Shown here piece by piece: positions 12,098-23,237 of a stretch of 64,000 bases of DNA. A program made the position numbers and the translations under genes. The stretch is taken from the NCBI GenBank assembly GCA_027922465.2, contig BQMF02000006.1, positions 248,001 through 312,000 of the forward strand. Reading direction: 5' to 3'. Each line of letters starts with the position of its first letter. The first letter of the stretch is position 1. The notes below the pieces were generated by a model. The model made no database searches. It saw only the letters and a list, made by a program, of their open reading frames with translations, and was not told the origin of the DNA. The DNA comes from Turritopsis dohrnii. Its lineage: Eukaryota; Cnidaria; Hydrozoa; Anthoathecata; Oceaniidae.

Positions 12098-12631
12098 GGG
12101 GAGAAAGTTTTGTGTGAAAAAAAACCCGTGAAATTTTAGGGATTTACTTTCATGAGTGACTAAATCTATTTTGTGTAAAATAAACTTCCGCGTTCAACTA
12201 GAAAAGTGAATTTCACGTGGGACTAACTTTCGTGCTTTTCAGTTTATGCACAATTTTTTTCTCAAAATATTTAATAATTTTGATAAGACAGAAGTTTATT
12301 AATTTAGACTGTATTGTTTGAAAGGAAAACATGTGTCATAATAAACTTCATTGTAAGCTGGAAACAGTATAAAGCAATAAATGCAAAATTTTATAATATA
12401 TTTTGTTGAAAATTACGAAGCTTTTCGTCACATAAAGTAACATCTTCATAAAAAAACATAGCTATGTGAAAGTGGGTTTTTGTTTTTTCATCATTTTAAT
12501 TTTTGCGAATCGGCTTCCTAGGTCATTTCGAGTGGGATAAACTTTCCTGAATCCGCCATGTCAGTCCTTTTCGCAGGGACTTACTTTCGCAAAAATGACC
12601 AAAAAACAAGAAAACGCAAAACTTTCTCCCT
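12098..12631. mobile_element. Inverted-repeat element (GGGAGAAAGTTTTG ends)
   Basis: Left GGGGAGAAAGTTTTGTG and right CGCAAAACTTTCTCCC are inverted copies; internal blocks of the GACTTACTTTCRYGA type face each other too. About 530 bp, non-coding. Target duplication not clear. Confidence 0.5.
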
Positions 12632-13020
12632 GTTCCGTACGATGATATTTCATGTACGAAGATGGGCCCTTTTTTTTCAAATGTAAATATGGCTGCTGTC
12701 GTACATGTTTGGTCACGATTGCACAAGGTTGATATCGTTTCAAAAGTGATCGTTTTAGTTATGGAAATTTAAGGGTTTCTGTTTCACAATGATATAAGTG
12801 TAATCTGTTTACCTGGTTTTACAAGCTGGTACTGTTTCCGTGAAGATTATTTATTTAAATAGGCTAAATGTGTATAAGTTTTGTTGTGTTGTTTTATAAT
12901 TGCTGTCAGCTAGCTATTATGCTTACAGTTTATTTCTGTTATATGTTATATCAATGTATTCTGCTCATTTTATTGTAATTCCCTTTTATAAAGGTTACAG
13001 GGAACATGTATATACATATA

Positions 13021-13649
13021 TATACATGCTTTTTTTATAAGAACCAGCAGAGTAAAATCTGACCTGTGAGGCTGGCTGTTCTTATTTTTTGAGCCTTTTT
13101 CAGACTGATTAGTACTTATGTTCTTATGGAACTTCCTATAAAATTAAAATAGATTGTGAGTATGTATGCAAGGTGAAAAAAATCAAGCAAAATTCGCATC
13201 ATGAATGAGTTGACTTGTGATATATATATACTTGTAAAGACTTTACACATCCAACCTGGTAGATCCAATCAATGTAATATTTTATATGAATTATACTGTT
13301 TGGTTCTACTCTCCACATCATGGTGTACCCAGGCATCAGTGGTTCTTCAGGAATTCTAAGAGGTACTTGTCAAGCTCCTTCTTGAATTTATCTCTCTTAC
13401 ATCCTGTGAGATTTCTTAACTGGGTTGGTAAGAGCATAAAAAGTCTTGGTCCTTGCATCTTGAAGACAATTCGCATCATGAGTTGTTCTTCATGAATTGT
13501 TCTTATTTTATAAAAAAATTAAGGCTTAGCCTGTTCTTAATTTTTGAATAATTGATTTGAACCTCAGGTTGTTCTTATTTTGTTCTTAGACCAAATCTGA
13601 CGCTTGTGTTCTTATAAAATTGTTCTTATATAAAAAAAAGTGTGTATAC
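13021..13649. mobile_element. Inverted-repeat element with TTTTTTTATAAGAAC ends, carrying a LINE tail
   Basis: Left TATACATGCTTTTTTTATAA then GAAC; right GTTCTTATATAAAAAAAAGT then GTGTATA. The ends resemble those of 11463-11963, so they may be related families. The middle contains the LINE fragment described separately. Confidence 0.45.
13300..13490 (-). pseudogene. LINE C-terminal tail fragment
   Basis: On the minus strand one frame reads GPRLFMLLPTQLRNLTGC, then KRDKFKKELDKYLLEF. This is the GP-x-LFN-LP...R-N-TGC...FK..LDK..L motif that ends ORF2 of many invertebrate LINEs. It stops soon after. No RT core lies next to it. Confidence 0.6.
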
Positions 13650-14032
13650 AGGCATTATGATCTTATAGACAGAATAAATGATCTTCTGTTTTCAACACAT
13701 TTCAAAGTGTTTTGTTTTTTACAAAAAAAGCATCAAATTACCTTCAAAATATAGACTTAAGAAATGCTAATACAAATGAACATAGTGGTAGTCCCAGTAA
13801 TTTAAATGGTAACCCAATTAGCAACTGACACTTGTTTAAAATTTTTGCAATGGAATATTATTTTTATTCTAGCGATTATATAAATGTTTTGTAGCTGAAA
13901 AGGATATTATTGTTGTATAGATTAGTGAGTGTCAAATATTACTCATATTGGTTGTGTTGAATAATAAACAGTATGAAAAGCCAGTTGTTTTGATATGCTT
14001 ATCTTTTGAGTAAAATGAACTTTAGGCTGTTG

Positions 14033-14475
14033 CAGGCATATTTCCAAGCACTTTTCTACTAACGTAAACGGTAGTATAGAAACTCAATCCTAAACTTCTG
14101 TGTTACGGAAAAACATGAGAAGAAAAAGAAAATTACGTAACATACAGTAAATGAATGAAACAGAAACATGGCACATAACATAAACACACACCTGTTTTTA
14201 GTTGAACTGTTTTATAATTCAAAAAGCTATATTATATTGTTCAGATTGAAGATTCTTCTCACAGGAGTTCTGCAGAATAACAGCAAAGTAATTACCAAAC
14301 TATATACATTGATATTGTGAAAAAAGAAACAGAGTTAGAGTGATTGTAAAGCTGTTTGAAATCATGGAAAACGGTAGAATCGCCCCCTCCCTTGGACCCC
14401 TGCAAACTGCTTTTAAACTCAATCTTCCAACAAAAAAAAAACGGTAGTAGCTGAAAGTGCTTGGAAATATGCCTG
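14033..14475. mobile_element. Inverted-repeat element (CAGGCATATTTCCAAGCACTT ends)
   Basis: 23-bp ends CAGGCATATTTCCAAGCACT (then TTT) and their near-perfect reverse complement at 14453-14475; a second facing pair, CTACTAACG.../ACGGTAGTAG, lies just inside. 443 bp, non-coding, probably a MITE. No clear target duplication. Confidence 0.5.
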
Positions 14476-14479
14476 CTGT

Positions 14480-16090
14480 AATGCAGGTTCACAGCCAGAA
14501 GGAAACAATTATCAATTTATCTCTTGGAGAAATCAATAAGAACTTTCTGTTTCAATTGACCAGACTTATCATGTCAATTATATGTCACAGACCTGATGAT
14601 TTATGATAGACTCCATTTTGATTATTTTTTTATTTTTACTTTCACTTACTGTTAGCCCATGTAAAATTGTGAATGTTCCATACAGGATTGTTTTTAGAGT
14701 GGTACAATGCATTATTCACAGGTGTAAAACATGTACTACTAGTTCTGCTGATAACCATAAGTTTTTCTGCACATTTGTTTTTGTTCTGATGTTTTGACTA
14801 ATAATGTGTATGAGTAGTGATGACAGTTACATTTAACAGTTAACTTGCAATTTGTGCTGTTCTTTGTTATTCCCTGGTATCATTTCTGTCTTGTAGACAA
14901 CTACATAAACTCATACATTTACATTAAACCCATAAAGAGACATGTGACAAACTGTTCTAAAGATATTTTAAGGTAAGTTACAATATCTTATGTAAATAGG
15001 TTTGATGCACTGAAGTCTTGTTAGTCTTTTGCATGTCTTATTTGATCTTGAACCTATCATGCTTTTTTTGCTTTTTAAATTCCAATTCTATTATCCATAT
15101 CTTGTTATTTTACACTTTTATGAATTAAAGATTTGATGCCTTTCGATGTGCCTGATGTAAGAGATTCTACTGACTGGTCCACACAATTTAAACGATTATG
15201 CAAAGATTTCTACTAAAGACCAGGTTGATGCTGTTGAGGATTATGACGACCCTTTGAAAGATTTGGAAGCGTATCTGCTGCTTTACGGGAAATCAATCCA
15301 GGCTTGATTTCTGAAGAATTGCAAACGTTGTTGAAGTGCTTGCAGTTCTAAAGCCTACTTCTGTAGTGGTTGAAGACGCGTTTAGAAACCTTACAAAATT
15401 TACACCTATTTAACAAAGATGGACTGTGTCCAATCCCTCGTTGTCAAAGACAAAATAGTTTCTAAAAACAATGTAGTATTTTGACTATGGACACTGTGAA
15501 GTAATTCATAAATTTCAGTTTCATTTATGAATAATTTCAAATTTCGTGCATGAATATCCACCACATTGCACGGTTGTAATCCACTGCACGGTTGTTCGTT
15601 ATAGCGCATAATGCTTGGCAGTGGCATTTCCCAATCAAGCTGTTAATCTCTTTTCTACAAAACGTCCAAATTGGTTGGCAGTAGTTAAAAGGCAGTAAGA
15701 TATAAGTATAACAAGCAACTCTGACTGTTCTGGGAAATAAAATTCCTTTCCCTTTTTAGAGTTTTGAGTTTTTGGTTAGATCTAAGATGCAACCATAGAA
15801 TTACATTAACACCTATCTAATTATTGAATTACCTCAGTGATATTGTAGTCTTTTGGTTCTGGTGAAAACTGCTCCTTTCTCACCTATGCGTTTGTGTAGT
15901 ACATTAGCAGCGAAAACTTTCGGAAACCCAGAACTGCTCAGCACCCACTCAAAAGCGTTCCAGAGTGTCTCGCATTATGATCAAAGTAACGAGTTAGGTT
16001 TTCAAAGCATTAAAATGTATATGATTTAGGATACAGAAGCAGTCGGTCGAGGGTTTTGGGAAAATTCGCGAACTCCATTTCAGATTGTTT
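14480..16090. other. Unassigned stretch with broken coding fragments
   Basis: 15120-15420 (+) contains broken frames such as MPFDVPDVRDSTDW and ALREINPGLISEELQTLLK; 15406-15627 (-) has an unrecognised 73-codon frame. They look like remnants of a gene or transposon ORF, but I do not recognise it. The rest is AT-rich and empty. Confidence 0.3.
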
Positions 16091-16094
16091 TTTA

Positions 16095-16470
16095 TACAGT
16101 GGAACCTCCTTAAAGTGGACACCTACTAAAGACGGCCAAAAATTTTTGTCCCGGACGAATCCTTAATAAACCCTCTCCAAAGCGGACAATACACCTTTCC
16201 CGTAATTGATTGCGCAATTCTTTTTACCATACTCCGCCTCGTTTTCGCAAAGGTTGATATGGTAACAGAATGGCACGGGACTCATTTCAGTAATGAGCAA
16301 TTAGTGCAATGATTGTGATAGTGTTAATGATTGAGCACGGGAGATTCGGTTGTCATGGTATAGCATATTGAAAACGAGGTAGAGCATGATAAAAATATTG
16401 CGCAATCAATTACGGGAAAGGTGTATTGCCCCTAAAATTTACCTCTATAAAACCGAAAAATTTCGACAAG
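16095..16470 (+). mobile_element. Terminal fragment of another Tigger/pogo-like element
   Basis: Starts ACAGTGGAACCTCCTTAAAG then TGGACACC and continues with GGCCAAAAATTTTTGTCCC, the terminal style of Tigger/pogo elements. Its sequence is interrupted by the palindromic MITE at 16192-16423 and resumes GCCCCTAAAATTTACCTCTA. No transposase belongs to it. Confidence 0.45.
16192..16423. mobile_element. Nested MITE with 27-bp inverted repeats
   Basis: Ends CACCTTTCCCGTAATTGATT-GCGCAAT and the exact reverse complement, flanked by TA (16190-16191, 16424-16425). An inner facing pair, CCTCGTTTTCGCAA / TTGAAAACGAGG, continues the symmetry, so much of the 232 bp could fold back. It sits inside another element's terminus. 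Confidence 0.7.
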
Positions 16471-16605
16471 AACATTCAGTATTTTATTTCTTTTTCTTAT
16501 TGTAAACATCTGTTTACAATATTTTCATTATGTTTATTTTCTGGCCAAATTTCATTTTAATGAATGATTTGTACCTAACTGGGCAATAGCGAAGGGTAAT
16601 ATGAG

Positions 16606-18080
16606 CATGCCTCCGATAACTCGAACTTCAGAGGAAAAATGAAAACAATCTCAGTAAAAAGTGACTACTTTTCTTTCAATAATATAAATGGTTCTTCCAA
16701 AGTTGACAAAAGCTTTTTTTCTCCTGTAAATTGTAAAATGCACGGAACTTACAAACCCTCGCCATCGCCAAGGTTCAATCTTTTTCCAGTTACTTTAGCT
16801 GTGCAACTCGCTTGAGAATGACTTCGTAAGAAATAAAATATGGTCTTTGCGAAACGCCCTGACTTTCCTGTTTTCAATTGTCCAACTGTAGTTCCATTAC
16901 TAGTTTTTAAACAAACTGCATACTTATCAACAGGATTTTCCGGCTCACATTGGACCAAATATTATGCAAATGAATTTGGGTTATTTTTTCGTATGCAGCC
17001 TAATAAGTCACTCAATCTTAGATCTGAGTCTTGCACAGGGGGAAACACAGCAAAATTCGCCTGACTGGAATGGCGGCAGCAAATGCAACGGGTGATAAAA
17101 TACCAATGTTTGTCATTGGTAAATCAAAATCCCCTCGCTGCTTCAAAGGAGTTAAACACTTACCTTGCAGATTCAGAAATCAAAATAAAAGTTGGATGGA
17201 TAGCGTACTTTTCGAATAGATGGATACAAAGTTTACAAAAGAGAAGAAGAAAATAGCGTTTATCATAGATAACTGCCCAGCACATCCGACAATCGATAAT
17301 CTCAAATCCATTGACCTTGTTTTCTTACCACCGAATACCACATCTAAACTCCAACCAATGGATCAGGTATACGCTCTTTGAAAGCATATTATAAGTCTTT
17401 AGCATTGCAAAGGCTCGTCGTAGCTATTGATAAAGGAAAGGATCTTCCTGTTTTTTCCATTTTAGACGCAATGAAAATGCTCGATCTCGCATGGCATAAA
17501 GTGAAAACCTCCACCGTCATCAATTGTTTTGCGAAAACAGGATCAAAATCAGATCAATAAAACTTGGTGATTTTTACCCTCCAGGTACAACTGTTGAAGA
17601 TGTTATTTCCGCAGACCAAAACGTGATGAGTACGGAACCTTTACTATCAGATGAAGAAGTGATAGAAGAGGTGATGAATGCAGCGAATGGAGATGATGGT
17701 GATGAGGATAAGGATGTTCTGTTGGACCCAGTTTGCCCAAAAGTTAGTGATATTCGGGAGGCTTGCAAGTGCTGCATGACTACATGCCCTTCAGTCTATG
17801 CGGTCAAGATATTCAACAAAAGCTCAATACACTCTCAATTTCAATTGACAGAGACGTTACCGCTATAATGAAACAGAGTGACATTAGAACTTTTTTCAGT
17901 GATGTATACTATGTACTGTATACCTTTCTTGTTAGAATAGAAAAGCAAAAAAACTTTTAATAACTCGAACTATTTTCGGCCAAAGTTCGAGCTGTCGAAT
18001 GCTCCTGTAAGTCGAATATTAGATAACTCTAACTATTTTTTTGGTCCCTTGGAGGTTCGAGATAACGGGAGTGTACTGTA
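16606..18080 (+). pseudogene. Decayed Tigger/pogo transposon with DDE transposase remnants
   Basis: The right end GGAGGTTCGAGATAACGGGA-GTGTACTGTA faces a degraded left end (CCTCCGATAACTCGAACTTC). Between them the + strand has a pogo-type transposase in several frames: GLFFRMQPNKSLNLRSESC, KIRLTGMAAANATGDKIPMF, WMDSVLFE, IAFIIDNCPAHPTIDNLKSI and LVFLPPNTTSKLQPMDQ, then an acidic tail ending near 17868. The first catalytic position of the usual DETGLF motif reads NEFGLF, so Asp is Asn; the second (IIDN) and third (QPMD) remain. Frameshifts at about 17060, 17220, 17370 and 17540 make it inactive. Its N-terminal DNA-binding half is missing and is replaced by the antisense HIRAN-like fragment. Confidence 0.75.
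16690..16958 (-). pseudogene. HIRAN-like domain fragment, antisense inside the Tigger relic
   Basis: The minus strand reads VQCEPENPVDKYAVCLKTSN, TTVGQLKTGKSGRFAKTIFY, TGKRLNLGDGEGL, then a stop (TAA) and VPCILQFTGEKK in the same frame. E-PENP-DK-AV...VG...TG-R...G-GL-VPC is the pattern of HIRAN-like domains common in invertebrate and fish repeat-associated proteins. The stop falls where Gln or Glu is expected. It could instead be a splice donor (GTAAGT overlaps it), but no partner exon was found. Confidence 0.5.
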
Positions 18081-20590
18081 TTTGTCTGTCAAAACAAACG
18101 TAAGGGAGCTTCTTATGACTTCTAACCAATATACATAGGTAAGTAGGCTACCTCCGTACAACTTTTCTAGTTGTTGTACGAAGGTGGGCCCAGGCGGTTT
18201 TCTGGTGCGCAAGATGCTTATATTGACATGTAATGGACAAATGAACATGTTTATCCATCAAGAAAACGTAAGGGAGCTTTTAATGACTTCTAACCAATAA
18301 ACATAAGTAAGTAGGGCCACCTCCGTACAACTTGAATAGTTGTTGTACGAAGGTAGGCCCAGGCGGTTTCTCGGTGCGCAAGATGCCTACATTGACATGT
18401 AATGGACAAATGAACATATTTGTCCATCAAGAAAACGTAAGGGAGCTTCTTATGACTTCTAATCAATAAACATAAGTAAGTAGGGCCACCTCCGTACAAC
18501 TTGAATAGTTGTTGTACGAAGGTGGGTCCAGGCGGTTTCTCGGTGCGCAAGATGCCTACATTGACATGTAATGGACAAATGAACATATTTGTCCATCAAG
18601 AAAACGTAAGGGAGCTTCTTATAAATTCTAACCAATATACGTAGGTAAGTAGGCTACCTCCGTACAACTTGACTAGTTTTTGTACGAAGGTGGGCCCAGG
18701 CGGTTTCTCGGTGCGCTAGATGCTTACATTGACATGTAATGGACAAATGAACATATTTGTCGGTCAAAACAAACGTAAGGGAGCTTCTTATAAATTCTAA
18801 CCAATATACGTAGATAAGTAGGCTACCTCCGTACAACTTTTCTAGCTGTTTTACGAAGGTGGGCCCAGGCGGTTTTCTGGTGCGCAAGATGCTTTGATAG
18901 ACATGTAATGGACAAATGAACATATTTGTCCATCAAGAAAACGTAAGGGAGCTTCTTATGACTTCTAACCAATAAGCATAAGTAAGTAGGGCCACCTCCG
19001 TACAACTTGAATAGTTGTTGTACGAAGGTGGGCCGAGGCGGTTTCTCGGTGCGCAAGATGCCCACATTGACATGTAATGGACAAATGAACATATTTGTCC
19101 ATCAAGAAAACGTAAGGGAGCTTCTTATAAATTCTAACCAATATACGTAGGTAAGTAGGCTACCTTCGTACAACGTTTCTAGTTGTTGTACGAAGGTGGG
19201 CCCAGGCGGTTTTCTGGTGCGCAAGATGCTTTGATAGACATGTAATGGACAAATGAACATATTTGTCCATCAAGAAAACGTAAGGGAGCTTCTTATGACT
19301 TCTAACCAATAAACATAAGTAAGTAGGGCCACCTCCTCCGTACAACTTGAATAGTTGTTGTACGAAGGTGGGCCCAGGCGGTTTCTCGGTGCGCAAGATG
19401 CCTACATTGACATGTAATGGACAAATGAACATATTTGTCCATCAAGAAAACGTAAGGGAGCTTCTTATGACTTCTAACCAATAAACATAAGTAAGTAGGG
19501 CCACCTCCGTACAACTTGAATAGTTGTTGTACGAAGGTGGGCCGAGGCGGTTTCTCGGTGCGCCAAGATGCCCACATTGACATGTAATGGACAAATGAAC
19601 ATATTTGTCCATCAAGAAAACGTAAGGGAGCTTCTTATAAATTCTAACCAATATACGTAGGTAAGTAGGCTACCTCCGTACAACTTTTCTAGTTGTTGTA
19701 CGAAGGTGGGCCCTGGCGGTTTTCTGGTGCGCAAGATGCTTTGATAGACATGTAATGGACAAATGAACATATTTGTCCATCAAGAAAACGTAAGGGAGCT
19801 TTTTATGACTTCTAACCAATATACGTAGGTAAGTAGGCTACCTCCGTACAACTTTTCTAGTTGTTGTACGAAGGTGGGCCCAGGCGGTTTTCTGGTGCGC
19901 AAGATGCTTTGATAGACATGTAATGGACAAATGAACATATTTGTCCATCAAGAAAACGTAAGGGAGCTTCTTATGACTTCTAACCAATAAACATAAGTAA
20001 GTAGGGCCACCTCCGTACAACTTGAATAGTTGTTGTACGAAGGTGGGCCGAGGCGGTTTCTCGGTGCGCAAGATGCCCACATTGACATGTAATGGACAAA
20101 TGAACATATTTGTCCATCAAGAAAACGTAAGGGAGCTTCTTATAAATTCTAACCAATATACGTAGGTAAGTAGGCTACCTCCGTACAACTTTTCTAGTTG
20201 TTGTACGAAGGTGGGCCCAGGCGGTTTTCTGGTGCGCAAGATGCTTTGATAGACATGTAATGGACAAATGAACATATTTGTCCATCAAGAAAACGTAAGG
20301 GAGCTTTTTATGACTTCTAACCAATATACGTAGGTAAGTAGGCTACCTCCGTACAACTTTTCTAGTTGTTGTATTAAGGTGGGCCCAGGCGGTTTTTTGG
20401 TGCGCAAGATGCTTTGATAGACATGTAATGGACAAATGAACATATTTGTCAATCAAGAAAACGTAAGGGAGCTTCTTATGAATTCTAACCAATATACATA
20501 GGTAAGTAGGGCCATCTCGGTCTTAGTTGTTGTACGAAGAGGTGGGCCCAGCAGCGGTTTCCTGGTGCGCTAAGGTTCATGCTATATAGG
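18081..20590. repeat. Satellite array, ~169-bp monomer, 15 copies
   Basis: The landmark TAAGGGAGCT recurs at 18101, 18269, 18438, 18607, 18776, 18944, 19113, 19281, 19453, 19623, 19791, 19959, 20128, 20296 and 20464: steps of 168-172 bp. Each monomer has two dyads, CGTACAAC...GTTGTACG and ATGGACAAAT-GAAC-ATATTTGTCCAT. At least two monomer types exist (ATAAACATAAGTAAGTAGGG with CCTACATTGACATG, versus ATATACGTAGGTAAGTAGGC with CTTTGATAGACATG), often alternating. The last copy (20464-20590) is the most degraded. Minus-strand frames of about 90 codons recur but shift frame between monomers. Confidence 0.95.
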
Positions 20591-21709
20591 CATGAAATGG
20601 AAATAAAACTTTTTCCTAATGTTAAGAATTTAAATTTTTTGGAGTATTTTTGATTTTCGTTTTACTTTACTTACATGAAAATTGTTTTTGTCTTCTACTG
20701 CTGGGTAATGCGCGATGCTTACCGTGGCCACCATAGTACAGATCGGGCCACCATCGTAGTTGTTTCCGTATGTGGCCACCTTCGTACAAGTGCCAATTTT
20801 CGTACGGAACATCCCCGTAATAAAGTAAAGAAAGCTAAAGCTTCCCCTTCTAGCAATGCCAATGGGGAGTTTTCCGAATGACTTATGACATTTATCCAGA
20901 TTTTTAGTTGAAATAAATGAAAAAAATCCAGCTTCAGTGATAGATCTAAGTAATTTAGGTAGCCACTTGTGCGTTTAGTTTAGCTAAAACTGACATAAAA
21001 GGTTTGAGGATTGTGAAGTCTGCACCAATTTCGTGACATTTGGCTAGGCTCGTTTTGAAGTACGCAAACTCAGCATTTTTTATAAAGGCCGAGTTCCATT
21101 TCGTATATATCATTAGGAATTGCACACTTAGCTTAACTCTCATTAATCAAAGAACATGCATTAAACGCAGCGAAATTGTTATTCTATTTAATTTATAAAG
21201 AATATCACAGTAATTTTACTTTACATTAGGTCTTCTAAACGAAATAATACAAATATAAAAAGTCGTGTAGTGGAGAATCAACCTTAAATTATAAAATTGA
21301 AATTATAACACTCGGTAAGGACTGTGAACGAACGAAGAGTGATATTACAAAATAAAGATATCGTAGATGATATTCTGTACTATTCAGTTATAAATGAATT
21401 AAATCTTTGCTTGTACATTAGATATAGATTGACAACGGTCAACATACACGAAATTTCTTGCCACGGAACTAAAACTAGGTTGTTGTTTATCTACTTTGTT
21501 CGTGAAAATTAAGACAATCTTTCTTCCTTATAAGGTAATATTTAAGATGGAAGCCGCGACCTGCATTTATAGTGGTATTGAAATAGAAAAACCACCCACA
21601 ACAACGACAGTTCAAAAAGAGGGAGGTGACGCTGCTTCCTGATCTGACTATCGGTTAAACTCAATAATATTTACTCCTCATTTTGGTTTATAGCCTAAAT
21701 CCAAGAACA
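20591..21709. other. Intergenic; presumed cofilin 5' region
   Basis: 20700-20830 has echoes of the satellite (GGCCACCATCGTAG, GGCCACCTTCGTACAAG). The rest is AT-rich. The cofilin promoter should lie in the last several hundred bases, but I see no secure TATA or initiator. Confidence 0.4.
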
Positions 21710-23237
21710 ATGGTTGTAAGTATAAATATTGTTCTCTATTTTTTACAGGAATTTGTTTTTTAAGTTGTATAATAAACGTTCTTCATCAGAATTACAACTT
21801 GCAACAAAAAGTTAAAATTCAGATCTATATCAAATTTATAGTAACGTTTACAACGAACAAGCTCTTGCTTGTATACCACTGTATTATTTTATAAAATGGG
21901 TTGAAGGGCTAGTAACTTATTAGCACTATAAAGACATCAATTCAATTTGTATTCAATAATATACCTATATCTAAACGGAGGAAACAGCTGTGGGAAAAGA
22001 TTTCAAGTTTTGAGACACGATACTATACTCTAAATACTAGTTCCATCATTTATTTAGTTGCAATTCTACATGTTAAATTTTGCATGTTGCATGTTCTTTT
22101 TTCTACTTTCTACTTCTATTTTTTAAGTAAGTATTTTTAGTTGAAAAAGTTACCTATTTGTTCCTTGAGTTACTTTAATCTCAAAGTAGTGTTAAGTAAA
22201 GTATGTTTGTTTCAGGACTCTGGTATAAAAGTTGCTGCAGATTCTTTAAAAGAATTCTCTGATAACATGACAGTAAAGAAATCACAGAAGTACGATTTCA
22301 TGATCTTTAACATTCAAAAAAGAGAAGGGAAAAAATTTGAGGAAGTAGTATTGACAGATACAACAGAAATAGGATCTAGTAAGGAAAAATACGGAGACCA
22401 AGATTTAAAAGGCGTAGCCCCTGATTGGCATGCATTTGTAGACAGGTTAAGTCAAGACTGTCATCCCAAATATGGTGTTTGTTACCTTAATTATAATACC
22501 AAAGATGGACGGAGTGCATCCAAATTATTCTTTGTTTTTTGGTGAGTACTTTTTCTGACTAGTTTTCTGAAAAGATAGAAATGACTTTGTAACTGCTTAA
22601 TGCAATAATGTTCACAATAATAGATAATAAATTTGATTTTTTTTGTTTTTGTTTCCTTCATGCCAATTCAAGTTAATTTTTAACAGAACATGTTATTAAA
22701 GAGCTATTCTCCTATTTTGATTGACAAGGCATTTCAATGTCCTTCCTTTTTCCAGACTAAGAGAACCTAGTTTCTTTGTACAGAAACTCAAGTTGTGCCA
22801 TCAAAACTATTTTCACAATTGTTGTTGGTGAGAAAAGTGAAAAACACTTGTATGTAACTTGAGAGGATCCACATCCTGAATGTTATTTTACAAGAAAATT
22901 TAGGTTAAGGCTGTCATTATTTTATATCTAGGCTTCTCAATAAAAAAAACTTGTAAATTGTATGTCTTGATTTTTGTTTGTTTGCTATTGTTTGTTCTGC
23001 CAATGAATAATGTATCAAAAGGGTTATCACCTTCAATTGTATTGGATACATAATTTATGTGATATGGCTGGCTTTACTTTCAGGTGTAGTGAAGATTGCA
23101 AAGCTGCTGATAAGATGAAATATTCGTCAACAAAGAAAACGGTTGCAAAGATGCTTGGTACACAACTGGTACAAGTACAAGCTAGTGATAAAGATGACCT
23201 TGAGTACAAAGAGATGATCCTTAAAGCAGGATCCTAA
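21710..23237 (+). CDS. ADF/cofilin
   Basis: Three exons: 21710-21715 (ATG GTT), 22216-22541 and 23084-23237 (TAA), 161 residues in one frame. The start exon encodes only Met-Val before GTAAGT, the intron position typical of animal ADF/cofilin genes. The sequence opens MVDSGIKVAADSLKEFSDNM (Ser4 is the likely regulatory phosphosite by family analogy). It continues KYDFMIFNIQ, PDWHAFVDRL, the conserved KYGVCYLNYNTKDGR-like segment, KLFFVFWCSEDCKAADKMKY, SSTKKTV and ends EYKEMILKAGS. The W-x-PD/W-SE-D-A--K-KM-YSS-K block is the actin-binding long helix. Cofilins bind G- and F-actin and sever filaments in the cytoplasm. Length equals the usual 160-166. Polyadenylation site not determined. Confidence 0.95.

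Noticed and set aside
18033..20107. Series of similar ~90-codon minus-strand frames (MFICPLHVNVG...) across the satellite
   Set aside because: They follow the monomer, shift frame wherever a monomer is 169 rather than 168 bp, and have no outside support; they are products of the repeat.
18081..20590. CRISPR-like array
   Set aside because: Animal genome, no unique spacers, and the whole 169-bp unit repeats.
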